From assembly GCF_012034205.1 (NCBI RefSeq), contig NZ_JAATEM010000029.1, positions 1 to 64,000 of the forward strand: a stretch of DNA of 64,000 bases, in the 5' to 3' direction. Both the position numbers and the translations under genes were made by a program. This stretch comes from Streptomyces composti. GTDB taxonomy: Bacteria > Actinomycetota > Actinomycetes > Streptomycetales > Streptomycetaceae. The notes under the pieces were generated by a model. That model had not been told where the DNA came from. It worked only from the letters and a program-made list of their open reading frames with translations, and did not search any database. Of the stretch, positions 44,305-53,062 are shown piece by piece. Position 1 is the stretch's first letter; each line of letters opens with the position of its first letter.

Positions 44305-44821
44305 GGGCCGTTGGACGGCCGGTCCCCCGGCGGCCGGAACCGGTCGGGCGGCCCGTTCCCGGGCTGCGGCGACGGGGGCGCCCCGTCCCGGGACTGCGGG
44401 GGCCGGCGCGGCGGCCTGCTCCCGGGCGGCGGGGGCCCGTTGGGCGGCCCGTCCCCCGGCGGCCGGGGCCCGAGGGGCGCTCCGCCACCGGGCCGCAAGG
44501 ACCTTCCGGCCGCCCCGTCCCGGGCGGCAGGCACCTTCCGCCGGGCCTGTCTCCGCCGCCCGCGGTGCCGCTCCGACGGCGCACGGTCCGCCTCCGTGTG
44601 CGGCCAGGGGGTCACGCGGGCGGCGGAGACAGGCCCGGCGAAACGGATGAAATCACCCCGGCTCGGGGGGCTTTGACCAAGGCTTTGGCAAGTGGTCCGG
44701 CGGTCAGCCACTCAAAAGGGGTGTCATTCTCCGTATCAAACGTGCATCCGCTCGATGACACACCGCTTCGGCCCCTAGGATTCCACCTATCACCTCACCG
44801 GTCTCATTCGACAGGAACCCC
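44305..44821. other. scy-filP intergenic region with 26-bp inverted repeat
   Basis: 517 nt without a gene. 44320-44510 is C/G low-complexity with repeated GGGCGGCCCGT-CCC units. A perfect 26-bp inverted repeat follows at 44539-44564/44615-44640 with a 50-nt loop. 44700-44821 is the filP promoter zone: TAGGAT at 44776-44781 is a candidate -10 box, and AGGAA precedes ATG 44822. Confidence 0.75.
44539..44640. repeat. Perfect 26-bp inverted repeat between scy and filP
   Basis: Arms 44539-44564 and 44615-44640 (start CGCCGGGCCTGTCTCCGCCG) with no mismatch; loop 50 nt. It could terminate scy transcription or be the remnant of a small mobile element; the arms show no target duplication I can recognise. 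Confidence 0.85.
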
Positions 44822-45757
44822 ATGAGCGACACTTCCCCCTACGGCTTCGAGCTTGTGCGGCGTGGGTACGACCGCGCTCAGGTGGACGAACGTATCTCCA
44901 AGCTCGTCTCCGACCGTGACAGTGCACTCGCCCGCATCAGCGCCCTGGAGAAGCGGATCGAGGAGCTCCACCTCGAGACGCAGAACGCACAGGCACAGAT
45001 CAACGACGCCGAGCCGTCGTACGCCGGCCTCGGCGCCCGCGTCGAGAAGATCCTGCGGCTCGCCGAGGAAGAGGCGAAGGACCTGCGCGAGGAGGCCAGG
45101 CGCGCGGCCGAGCAGCACCGCGAGCTCGCCGAGTCGGCGGCCCAGCAGGTGCGCAACGACGCCGAGGCCTACGCGGCGGAGCGCAAGGCCAAGGCCGAGG
45201 ACGAGGGCGCCCGGATCATCGAGAAGGCCAAGAGCGAGGCCGCCCAGCTGCGCGCCGAGGCGCAGAAGGACGCGCAGTCCAAGCGCGAGGAGGCGGACGC
45301 CCTCTTCGAGGAGACCCGCGCCAAGGCCGCGCAGGCCGCCGCCGACTTCGAGACGAACCTCGCCAAGCGCCGCGAGCAGTCCGAGCGCGACCTGGCCTCC
45401 CGTCAGGCGAAGGCGGAGAAGCGCCTGGCGGAGATCGAGCACCGGGCCGAGCAGCTGCGTCTGGAGGCGGAGAAGCTGCGCACCGACGCCGAGCGCCGTG
45501 CCCGCCAGACGGTGGAGACCGCGCAGCGCCAGGCCGAGGACATCGTGGCGGACGCCAACGCCAAGGCCGACCGGATCCGTTCGGAGTCCGAGCGCGAGCT
45601 GGCCGCCCTGACCAACCGCCGCGACTCCATCAACGCCCAGCTGACGAACGTCCGCGAGATGCTCGCCACGCTGACCGGTGCCGCGGTGGCCGCGACCGGC
45701 ACGCCCGCCGAGGAGGAGCCGGTCTCCCGCGGGGTCCCCGCCCAGCAGTCCCGGTAA
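44822..45757 (+). CDS. filP: FilP, intermediate-filament-like coiled-coil protein
   Basis: 311 aa (MSDTSPYGFELVRRGYDRAQ). The N-terminal YGFELVRRGYDRAQVDERI resembles the DivIVA-like membrane-targeting start; residues about 20-285 are coiled coil with heptads (EEAKDLREEARRAAEQHREL). The C-terminal 25 residues are Ala/Pro/Glu-rich. FilP forms cytoplasmic networks giving hyphae mechanical strength and interacts with Scy and DivIVA. Own promoter likely; a terminator follows at 45789. Confidence 0.93.
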   Translation: MSDTSPYGFELVRRGYDRAQVDERISKLVSDRDSALARISALEKRIEELHLETQNAQAQINDAEPSYAGLGARVEKILRLAEEEAKDLREEARRAAEQHRELAESAAQQVRNDAEAYAAERKAKAEDEGARIIEKAKSEAAQLRAEAQKDAQSKREEADALFEETRAKAAQAAADFETNLAKRREQSERDLASRQAKAEKRLAEIEHRAEQLRLEAEKLRTDAERRARQTVETAQRQAEDIVADANAKADRIRSESERELAALTNRRDSINAQLTNVREMLATLTGAAVAATGTPAEEEPVSRGVPAQQSR

Positions 45758-45788
45758 CGTCCTCGCGGACGCAGGCCATAAAAGTGTG

Positions 45789-45820
45789 AAGCCCTCTGCC
45801 ACTGAGGTGGCAGAGGGCTT
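45789..45820 (+). terminator. Intrinsic terminator of filP
   Basis: Perfect 14-bp arms (45789-45802 and 45807-45820) with a TGAG loop and a TTT tail. Confidence 0.9.
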
Positions 45821-45843
45821 TGTCGCCCTCTAGCGTGGGCGTC

Positions 45844-46797
45844 ATGATCGAGCTCGAGGGGCTGACCAAGCGGTACGGCGAGAAGATCGCGGTGAACAAT
45901 CTGACGTTCACCGTCAGGCCGGGCATCGTCACGGGCTTTCTCGGCCCCAACGGGGCGGGCAAGTCCACCACGATGCGGATGATGCTGGGCCTGGACCGGC
46001 CCACCGCGGGCGATGTGCGGATCGACGGCAAGCACTACGACCAGCTGAAGGACCCGCTGAAGTACATCGGTGCACTGCTCGACGCCAAGGCGGTGCACGG
46101 CGGGCGCACCGCCTTCAACCACCTGCTCTGCCTCGCCCAGAGCAACGGCATCCCCAAGCAGCGGGTGCACGAGGTGCTGGACACGGTGGGCCTGACCGCG
46201 GTGGCGAAGAAGAAGGCCAAGGGGTTCTCCCTCGGCATGGGCCAGCGGCTCGGCATCGCCGCCGCGCTGCTCGGCGACCCGCAGATCCTGATGTTCGACG
46301 AGCCGGTCAACGGCCTCGACCCGGAGGGCATCCACTGGATCCGCACGCTGATGAAGTCCCTCGCCGCGCAGGGGCGTACGGTCTTCGTCTCCTCCCATCT
46401 GATGAGCGAGATGGCGCTGACCGCGGACCATCTCGTGGTCATCGGCCAGGGCAGACTGCTCGCCGACACCTCGATGGCCGATTTCATCGCCCGCAACTCG
46501 CGCTCCTACGTCCGGGTGCGCAGCCCGCAGCGGGAGAAGCTGCTCGACGTGCTGCACCAGGCCGGCCTGACCGCCCAGGACGCGGGGGACGGGGCGCTGG
46601 AGGTGGACGGCGGCAAGGCCGAGTACATCGGGGAGCTGGCGGCCCGGCACCAGCTGGTGCTGCACGAGCTGAGCCCCCAGCAGGCCTCCCTGGAGGAGGC
46701 GTTCATGCAGTTGACCGCGGAGTCGGTGGAGTACCACGCGCACTCCGGCACGCCCGCCGCCCCGCAGCAGTGGGGCGAGGGCTGGAAGAAGGGCTGA
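45844..46797 (+). CDS. ABC transporter ATPase, ABC-2 type (pair 1)
   Basis: 317 aa from ATG 45844 (MIELEGLTKRYGEKIAV); TAGCGT at 45831-45836 suggests a leaderless mRNA. Walker A GPNGAGKST, variant signature FSLGMGQRLGIA in place of LSGGQ, Walker B LMFDEPVNGLDPEG, and H-loop SSHLMSEM. The C-terminal extension ends in a short Pro/Gln-rich tail. Works with the permease 7 nt downstream. Closely related to the ATPase at 47698. Substrate unknown. Confidence 0.9.
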   Translation: MIELEGLTKRYGEKIAVNNLTFTVRPGIVTGFLGPNGAGKSTTMRMMLGLDRPTAGDVRIDGKHYDQLKDPLKYIGALLDAKAVHGGRTAFNHLLCLAQSNGIPKQRVHEVLDTVGLTAVAKKKAKGFSLGMGQRLGIAAALLGDPQILMFDEPVNGLDPEGIHWIRTLMKSLAAQGRTVFVSSHLMSEMALTADHLVVIGQGRLLADTSMADFIARNSRSYVRVRSPQREKLLDVLHQAGLTAQDAGDGALEVDGGKAEYIGELAARHQLVLHELSPQQASLEEAFMQLTAESVEYHAHSGTPAAPQQWGEGWKKG

Positions 46798-46804
46798 GCT
46801 GAGC

Positions 46805-47578
46805 ATGGCGGCAACACAGGTCGTCCGGTCCGAATGGACCAAGATCCGGTCGGTGGCGTCCACGGTGTGGACGCTGTCCCTGGCGGCGGTGGTCACCATC
46901 GCGCTCGGCATGCTGATCTCGGCGCTGTCGAAGGCCGAGTTCGACAATCTGAGCACCCGGGACCGGCTCTCCTTCGATCCCACCTTCATCAGCTTCGCCG
47001 GGATGAGCCTCGGCCAGCTGGCGATGATCGTGTTCGGGGTGCTGGTGGTGTCGAACGAGTACAGCACGGGCATGATCCGCGTCTCGCTGGCGGCCGTGCC
47101 GCAGCGCGGCACCTTCCTCTTCGGCAAGATCGCGGTCGCCACCGCGCTCGCCCTGGCCGTCGGCATGGCCACCAGCTTCGCCGCGTTCTTCCTCGGCCAG
47201 GCGATGCTCGGCGAGCACAAGGCCTCGATCGGGGACGACGGGGTGCTGCGGGCGGTGATCGGCGGCGGCCTCTACATGACGCTGATCGCGATGTTCTCGA
47301 TGGGCGTGGCCGCGATGCTGCGCTCGCCGATGCTGTCGCTGGGCATCCTGATGCCGTTCTTCTTCCTGATCTCCAGCATCCTCGGCAATGTGGACGCCAC
47401 CAAGAAGGTGGGCCAGTTCCTGCCCGACCAGGCCGGCAGCAAGATCATGCAGGTGGTCACGCCGATCGGCGACGACACCCCGTACGGGCCCTGGGGCGGA
47501 CTCGGGATCATGGCGCTGTGGGTGGTGGCGGCGCTGATCGGCGGCTATGTGCTGCTGAAGCGGCGCGACGCACAGTGA
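46805..47578 (+). CDS. ABC-2 type permease (pair 1)
   Basis: 257 aa, six membrane helices, beginning TQVVRSEWTKIRSVASTVWTL (EWTKIRS is the family start) and containing SNEYSTGMIRVSLAAVP. ATG 46805. Immediately follows its ATPase. Confidence 0.88.
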   Translation: MAATQVVRSEWTKIRSVASTVWTLSLAAVVTIALGMLISALSKAEFDNLSTRDRLSFDPTFISFAGMSLGQLAMIVFGVLVVSNEYSTGMIRVSLAAVPQRGTFLFGKIAVATALALAVGMATSFAAFFLGQAMLGEHKASIGDDGVLRAVIGGGLYMTLIAMFSMGVAAMLRSPMLSLGILMPFFFLISSILGNVDATKKVGQFLPDQAGSKIMQVVTPIGDDTPYGPWGGLGIMALWVVAALIGGYVLLKRRDAQ

Positions 47579-47697
47579 ATGATCACCTGCGAGCAGTTTT
47601 TACCTCGTCTTGAACGGAACCGTCAGCGCCTGGATATCCTCCTAACCCTTACGGGGGCGTGTGCCCCGCTGTCCTAACCTTCCGATGGGTGCGGAGC

Positions 47698-48897
47698 ATG
47701 ATCGAGGCAGTCGGCCTGACCAAGCGGTACGGCGACAAGACCGCTGTGTACGACCTTTCCTTCCAGGTGCGGCCCGGAGCTGTCACCGGCTTCCTGGGCC
47801 CCAACGGCTCGGGCAAGTCGACGACGATGCGGATGATCCTCGGCCTGGACAACCCCTCGGCCGGGCATGTCACGATCAACGGCTACCCCTACCGCCGGCT
47901 GCCCAACGCCGCCCGCCACGTCGGCGCGCTGCTCGACGCCAAGGCCGTGCACGGCGGCCGGTCCGCCCGCAACCATCTGCTGTGTCTCGCCCAGATGTCC
48001 GGCATCCCGGCCCGGCGGGTGGACGAGGTGCTCGGGGTCGTCGGCCTGCACGAGGTGGCCAGGAAGCGGAGCAAGGGCTTCTCCCTCGGCATGGGCCAGC
48101 GGCTCGGCATCGCCGCCGCGCTGCTCGGCGACCCGCAGGTGCTGCTCTTCGACGAGCCGGTCAACGGCCTCGACCCGGAGGGCATCCTCTGGGTGCGCAA
48201 TCTGATGAAGTCCCTCGCCGCCGAGGGCCGCACCGTCTTCGTCTCCTCGCACCTGATGAGCGAGATGGCGCTGACCGCCGACCACCTCATCGTGATCGGC
48301 CGCGGGCGGCTGCTGGCCGACATGAGCGTGAAGGACTTCATCGCCGCCAACTCGGCCGGCTTCGCGCGGGTGCGCACCCCGGACACCGAGCCGCAGGCCA
48401 GGGAGAAGCTGTCGGCCGCCCTCACCGAGGCCGGCGGGCACGTGCTGCCCGAGCAGGACGGCGCGCTGCGGGTGACCGGGCTGCCGCTGCCGCGGATCAG
48501 CGACATCGCCCACGACAACGATGTACGGCTGTGGGAGCTGTCGCCGCATCAGGCCTCGCTGGAGGAGGCGTACATGCGGATGACGCAGAGCGCGGTCGAC
48601 TACCGCTCGACCACCGACCAGAAGGCCGGGCTCCAGCAGCCGTTGCCGCCCGGCGCGCTGCCGCCCGTCCCGGTACCGGGCCAGGGCCAGCCGGGCTGGT
48701 ATCCCCCGCCGCCGCCCCAGCAGGGGCAGCCCTACGCGCCGGCGCAGGCCCCCGCAGGCACCCCCGCGGCCAATCCGTACGCCCAGCCGGCCGGGCAGCC
48801 CGGGCAGCAGGCCCCGCAGGCCCCTGCCGCGCCCGCCGCGCCGCCCGCGAACGCCCCCTCCGCCGACGACCTGACCAAGCCCGAGGACGCCCGATGA
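47698..48897 (+). CDS. ABC transporter ATPase, ABC-2 type (pair 2)
   Basis: 399 aa from ATG 47698 (MIEAVGLTKRYGDKTAV); GTG 47689 is an in-frame alternative. Walker A GPNGSGKST, signature FSLGMGQRLGIA, Walker B LLFDEPVNGLDPEG. The last about 90 residues are a Pro/Gln/Ala-rich tail (PPPPQQGQPYAPAQAP) of unknown purpose. The stop overlaps the permease start. Long runs of identical nucleotides with the pair-1 ATPase show they arose by duplication. Confidence 0.9.
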   Translation: MIEAVGLTKRYGDKTAVYDLSFQVRPGAVTGFLGPNGSGKSTTMRMILGLDNPSAGHVTINGYPYRRLPNAARHVGALLDAKAVHGGRSARNHLLCLAQMSGIPARRVDEVLGVVGLHEVARKRSKGFSLGMGQRLGIAAALLGDPQVLLFDEPVNGLDPEGILWVRNLMKSLAAEGRTVFVSSHLMSEMALTADHLIVIGRGRLLADMSVKDFIAANSAGFARVRTPDTEPQAREKLSAALTEAGGHVLPEQDGALRVTGLPLPRISDIAHDNDVRLWELSPHQASLEEAYMRMTQSAVDYRSTTDQKAGLQQPLPPGALPPVPVPGQGQPGWYPPPPPQQGQPYAPAQAPAGTPAANPYAQPAGQPGQQAPQAPAAPAAPPANAPSADDLTKPEDAR

Positions 48898-49751
48898 GCA
48901 CGCCCCAGCCCCCGATGCCGCAGACCGCGCCCGAGTGGCAGGCCGCCGAGTCCGGCTACACCTCGCCGATCCCGGTGGTGCGCACGCACCTCGGGCACGC
49001 CATCGCCTCCGAGTGGACGAAGATCCGCTCGGTGCGCTCCACGATGTGGACGCTCGGGGTGTTCGTGCTGCTGGTCGTCGGCATCGGTCTGATGACCGGT
49101 CTGGTGATCGCCGGCCAGGACGCCGACCTCGGCGGCGAGAGTCCGCTGGGGCTCGGCTTCTTCGGGCTGCTGCTCGGCAGCATGTGCCTGATCACGCTGG
49201 GCGTGCTGACCACGGCTTCCGAGTACGGCACCGGCATGATCCGCACCACCATGGTCGCCTGCCCGTCGCGGGCCCGGGTGCTCGCGGCGAAGGCGATCGT
49301 CTTCTTCCTGGTCGCCTTCGTGGTGACCCTGGTGTCCGCCACGCTCATCGGGATGCTGCACGTGGCGATGCTCGAGGGCAACGGGGCGAAGGACCCCTCG
49401 GGCGGCGAGTGGCTGAAGGGCACCGTCGGCGTCTCGCTCTACCTCGCCCTGCTCGGCACGCTGTCGCTCGCGGTGGGCTCGCTCATCCGGCACTCCGCCG
49501 GGGCCATCACCATCATGATCGGTGTGCTGCTCGCCCCGCTGGTGGTGGCACTGTTCATGTTCTCGGACTCGCTGAGGGACGTGCAGCAGGCGCTGTTCGA
49601 GTACTCCATCCCGAACCAGATGAGCGTCTTCTACGCGAACTCCCTGAGCGAGTCGGGCCCGTCCGGCTGGGATCCGGTGCTGATCATGCTGTGCATCACC
49701 GGGGTGGCTCTGGGCGCCGCCTTCGCCGTGCAGGAGAGCCGCGACGTGTGA
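48894..49751 (+). CDS. ABC-2 type permease (pair 2)
   Basis: 285 aa from ATG 48894, which overlaps the ATPase stop (ATGA). A 40-residue Pro-rich cytoplasmic start precedes ASEWTKIRSVRSTMWTL and six membrane helices, including SEYGTGMIRTTMVACPS. Same architecture as the pair-1 permease with an extra N-terminal tail. Confidence 0.88.
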   Translation: MSTPQPPMPQTAPEWQAAESGYTSPIPVVRTHLGHAIASEWTKIRSVRSTMWTLGVFVLLVVGIGLMTGLVIAGQDADLGGESPLGLGFFGLLLGSMCLITLGVLTTASEYGTGMIRTTMVACPSRARVLAAKAIVFFLVAFVVTLVSATLIGMLHVAMLEGNGAKDPSGGEWLKGTVGVSLYLALLGTLSLAVGSLIRHSAGAITIMIGVLLAPLVVALFMFSDSLRDVQQALFEYSIPNQMSVFYANSLSESGPSGWDPVLIMLCITGVALGAAFAVQESRDV

Positions 49752-49835
49752 TCACCCCGCGGCTGCCCGCGGACAACCCGCGGACTCGGACTCCCCGCGG
49801 ACTCCGCCGGGGCTCCCGCGCCGGCCGCGGGGCGC

Positions 49836-50168
49836 TCAGAACCTCGGCGCGTTTCGGGACCGCTGCACCCGCGTGGTGCGGCGGTCCTTCGCGTTCCAGC
49901 AGGCCTTGTGCCAGTGCCGGCGCTCGTCCACCCCGGAGAACTCCGGCCAGGCCACCACGTGCGGCACCCCGTCCGGGATCAACTGGTCGCAGCCCGGGCA
50001 GCGGTAGGACTTGCCCCGCGCGCTGGCGCCCGCCACGTGCCGCACGCTCCAGTCCTCGCCCTGCCAGCTCTCCGTGGACTGCCAGCCGCCGTAGCGGCCG
50101 GAACGGTCCTCCTCGGCGCTCCGGCCGGACGAACCGGATCCCTTCGGTCGGTTGCGACGCGGGGACAC
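49836..50168 (-). CDS. Small Cys/His zinc-binding-type protein
   Basis: 110 aa from GTG 50168 (VSPRRNRPKGSGSSGRS), chosen for GAGG upstream; GTG 50180 is possible. The core GKSYRCPGCDQLIPDGVPHVVAWPE (in parts) plus RRHWHKACWNAKDRR offers C-x2-C and H-x2-C ligands, typical of a small zinc ribbon. Basic termini suggest nucleic-acid contact. Often labelled ATP/GTP-binding protein in Streptomyces, but I see no P-loop. Function unknown. Confidence 0.75.
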   Translation of the reverse strand: MSPRRNRPKGSGSSGRSAEEDRSGRYGGWQSTESWQGEDWSVRHVAGASARGKSYRCPGCDQLIPDGVPHVVAWPEFSGVDERRHWHKACWNAKDRRTTRVQRSRNAPRF

Positions 50169-50409
50169 AGGACACCTCACGGGGCTATACAGGATGCACG
50201 GGCCGCATCCAGCCTACGTGCCCGCCGCCGGGGCACGCGCAAGGCTCCGGCCGTCACACGGCCCCGTCCGGCGACGCCGCGCCCGCTTCCGAGCGGCCGA
50301 TTCTGCAGACAATCCGCAAATTCCTCCGCCCGGCCGTGTCCTCGGCACGTGTCAGGCGGTTATGCCGTGTGGGGGAGCTCCGCGTCGGAGCCAAGGAAGC
50401 AGGAAAGCA

Positions 50410-51438
50410 ATGCGCGTTGGAAGTTTCGTGTTGGCCGCCCAGTTCCCCGGGCAGGGCGAGGGGGAGGCGCTGCACCGCGCGGTCCGCTCGGCCGAGGTGG
50501 CCGAGGAGGCGGGGCTCGACACGGTCTGGCTGGCCGAGCACCATTTCGTGCCGTACGGCACCTGCCCGTCGGCGGTCACCCTGGCCGCGCTGCTGCTGGG
50601 CCGCACCCGCCGGCTCAGGGTCGGCACGGCGGTCAGTGTGCTGCCCACCACCCACCCGGTGACCCTCGGCGAGCAGGCCGCGCTGCTGCACATCACCAGC
50701 GGCGGCCGCTTCTCGCTGGGCGTGGGGCGCGGCGGCCCCTGGGTGGACCTGGAGGTCTTCGGCTCCGGTCTCGAGGCGTACGAGAAGGGCTTCCCGGAAT
50801 CACTCGATCTGCTGCTGCGCTGGCTGCGCGAGCCGTCCGTGGCGGCCGACGGCGAGCGCTACCGGTTCCGTGAAGTCCCCGTCGTGCCCCGCCCGTCGGA
50901 GGCGCTCACGGAGACGGAAGGACCCGAGGTGGTCGTCGCCTGCACCTCGCCGTCCAGCGTGCGGCTGGCCGCCGAGCGCGGTCTTCCGATGCTGCTCGGC
51001 ATGCACGTGGGCGACGAGGAGAAGGCCGAGATGGTCGCCCTGTGGCGGCGGCACGCCCGCGCCAGCGGCCGGTCCCCCGAGGAGATCCACCGCGCTGCGC
51101 ATGTGTCGGCCGGTGTCTGCCAGATCGCCGACCGGCGGGCCGACGCGGCGGAGGCGCTGCTGAAGGCGATGCCGGGCTGGCTGCGCCAGGGCCTGGGCGC
51201 CCATGTCACGGTGGACGGCCGGGCACGGCAGATGCGCGATCCGCTGGCGTACACCGAACTGCTCTGCGGACTGCACCCGGTGGGCACCCCGGCGCTGTGT
51301 GCGGACCGGCTGGCGGCGACCAGCGAGCGGACCGGCATCTCCCGTTTCGCGCTGCTCGTCGAGGGATCCGGCGATCTCGCGGCGACCGAGGAGAACGTAC
51401 GGCGCCTCGGTGCCGAGGTGCTGCCCCGGCTCGCCTGA
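50410..51438 (+). CDS. LLM-class (luciferase-like) flavin-dependent oxidoreductase
   Basis: 342 aa from ATG 50410 (MRVGSFVLAAQFPGQGEGEAL) with AGGAAAG upstream; the longer open frame before it is GC-driven. TIM-barrel landmarks: TVWLAEHHFVPYGTCPSAV, RLRVGTAVSVLPTTHPVTL, GRFSLGVGRGGPWVDLEVFG. Uses reduced flavin with oxygen or F420; which one cannot be decided here. Divergent from the Cys/His protein and convergent with the next gene. Substrate unknown. Confidence 0.85.
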   Translation: MRVGSFVLAAQFPGQGEGEALHRAVRSAEVAEEAGLDTVWLAEHHFVPYGTCPSAVTLAALLLGRTRRLRVGTAVSVLPTTHPVTLGEQAALLHITSGGRFSLGVGRGGPWVDLEVFGSGLEAYEKGFPESLDLLLRWLREPSVAADGERYRFREVPVVPRPSEALTETEGPEVVVACTSPSSVRLAAERGLPMLLGMHVGDEEKAEMVALWRRHARASGRSPEEIHRAAHVSAGVCQIADRRADAAEALLKAMPGWLRQGLGAHVTVDGRARQMRDPLAYTELLCGLHPVGTPALCADRLAATSERTGISRFALLVEGSGDLAATEENVRRLGAEVLPRLA

Positions 51439-51542
51439 CCGAGCGGGGCCGCCTGCGCGGATCACGTGCCATGGAGGCTTGCCGCCCCTGGTACTGACTG
51501 CACCTCCCGCGGTACGGAGCGGCAAGCAGACGATGGGGCGCG

Positions 51543-51935
51543 TCAGCAGTCGCGCAGCTCCGGCGACTGGTTCAGCAGCTGACTTCGGACCGAGGTGAAG
51601 CGGGCCAGCGTCTCGTCGACCGAGGAGTCAAGCGGGAACACGGCCACCCGGTGGCAGTTCTGGAAGGCCAGCCGAACACCGAAGTGCCGTTGCAGCGCGC
51701 CGCGTATCGCGTCACTCGCGAGCGCACGCAGCAGCTGACCGCGTGCCTGCTCGTCCGGCGGAGGCGTCTGGTTGTCGGCGAACTCTCCGCCGTCCACCTT
51801 CAGCTGGGCCACCAGGGAGCTGATCATCTCCCACGCGTAGGGCAGGGAGGTCCGGACGCAGTCGACGAATTCTGCTTCGTCGACCTCGCCTCGCTCGGCC
51901 TGTTCGAGTAGGGCCGGTGAGACGTCGAGCGACAT
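51543..51935 (-). CDS. SCO5389-family protein of unknown function
   Basis: 130 aa from ATG 51935 (MSLDVSPALLEQAERGEV) with GAGAGGAG upstream. Mostly helical; contains TSLPYAWEMISSLVAQL and the C-terminal FQNCHRVAVFPLDSSVDETL. The family is conserved beside nucS in Streptomyces; no motif reveals a function. The frame continues upstream to 52274, but that part is the non-coding strand of the divergent promoter region. Confidence 0.82.
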   Translation of the reverse strand: MSLDVSPALLEQAERGEVDEAEFVDCVRTSLPYAWEMISSLVAQLKVDGGEFADNQTPPPDEQARGQLLRALASDAIRGALQRHFGVRLAFQNCHRVAVFPLDSSVDETLARFTSVRSQLLNQSPELRDC

Positions 51936-52260
51936 GGGTTCTCCTCTCGCACCCCCGACGAGCAGGGGTTGCCTGACAGATAGGGGAGCCCGCGTAATCG
52001 GACACGCTGCGTACCCATCTCGCGACCTCCCGTTCAATACCGTAAGCAACCGGAGGTGCCCGCACCAGGACATTGCCCGGATGACCAACATCCAGTGGGC
52101 AGGTAATCGGCCATCGTGGAACACGGGTTTTCCAGGAGATTCAGGACGTGTCGCAGCGCCGGACGGGGCGGGTGTGAGGACGCCTCGAGCCCGGCCGGAC
52201 CGGGCCGGGGCACACGGGCGAATCGCGTCGGGGCGGGGCGGTCGAGTAGCGTTGCCGACC
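51936..52260. other. Divergent promoter region SCO5389-family gene/nucS
   Basis: 325 nt without a gene. Locally lower GC around 52020-52130. TAGCGT at 52246-52251, 9 nt before the nucS ATG, is a candidate -10 box giving a leaderless or near-leaderless nucS mRNA. No strong palindrome found. Confidence 0.5.
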
Positions 52261-52932
52261 ATGCGTCTCGTCATTGCCCGCTGCTCCGTGGACTACGCCG
52301 GACGGCTCACCGCGCACCTGCCGTCGGCACCCCGTCTCATCCTGATCAAGGCGGACGGCAGTGTCTCCATCCACGCCGACGACCGGGCCTACAAGCCCCT
52401 GAACTGGATGTCGCCGCCCTGCACCCTCAAGGAGGGCACGGGCGACCAGGAAGGCGTGTGGACCGTCGTCAACAAGGCGGGTGAGAAACTCATCATCACC
52501 ATGGAGGAGATCCTCCACGACTCCACGCACGAACTGGGCGTGGATCCCGGCCTGATCAAGGACGGCGTGGAAGCGCACCTCCAGGAGCTGCTCGCCGACC
52601 GGATCGAGACCCTCGGCGAGGGCTACACCCTGATCCGCCGCGAGTACATGACCGCCATCGGCCCGGTCGACATTCTCTGCCGGGACGCCGAGGGGCAGAC
52701 CGTGGCGGTGGAGATCAAGCGGCGTGGCGAGATCGACGGGGTGGAGCAACTCACCCGCTACCTCGAGCTGTTGAACCGCGATCCGCATCTCGCCCCGGTG
52801 CGCGGCATCTTCGCCGCCCAGGAGATCAAGCCGCAGGCGCGGGTGCTCGCCACCGACCGGGGCATCCACTGCCAGATCCTCGACTACGACGAGCTGCGCG
52901 GCATCGAGGACGACAAGCTGCGGCTGTTCTAG
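52261..52932 (+). CDS. nucS: Mismatch-specific endonuclease NucS
   Basis: 223 aa (MRLVIARCSVDYAGRL), starting at the conserved ATG. Performs the non-canonical mismatch repair of actinobacteria, which lack MutS/MutL, by cutting G-T, G-G and T-T mismatches. N-terminal DNA-binding half with Trp49 (base recognition); RecB-like nuclease half with Asp137, Glu151 and Lys153 in GPVDILCRD...VAVEIKRRGE. The C-terminal DKLRLF (218-223) is the beta-clamp-binding tail. A convergent terminator follows. Confidence 0.95.
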   Translation: MRLVIARCSVDYAGRLTAHLPSAPRLILIKADGSVSIHADDRAYKPLNWMSPPCTLKEGTGDQEGVWTVVNKAGEKLIITMEEILHDSTHELGVDPGLIKDGVEAHLQELLADRIETLGEGYTLIRREYMTAIGPVDILCRDAEGQTVAVEIKRRGEIDGVEQLTRYLELLNRDPHLAPVRGIFAAQEIKPQARVLATDRGIHCQILDYDELRGIEDDKLRLF

Positions 52933-52996
52933 GACTCTCTCCGCGGCTGCTACCGGGCTCTTCGGCACACACGCGGGGGCTCGCCCGCACACGCAC

Positions 52997-53030
52997 AAGG
53001 GCCGGATCCCGTGGACGGGATCCGGCCCTT
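52997..53030. terminator. Bidirectional terminator between nucS and the large NTPase gene
   Basis: Perfect 16-bp arms (52997-53012 and 53015-53030) with a 2-nt centre; the plus strand ends CCCTT. Confidence 0.9.
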
Positions 53031-53062
53031 CGTCCTGCGTGCGGGCGGCGTCGGTGCCGGCG

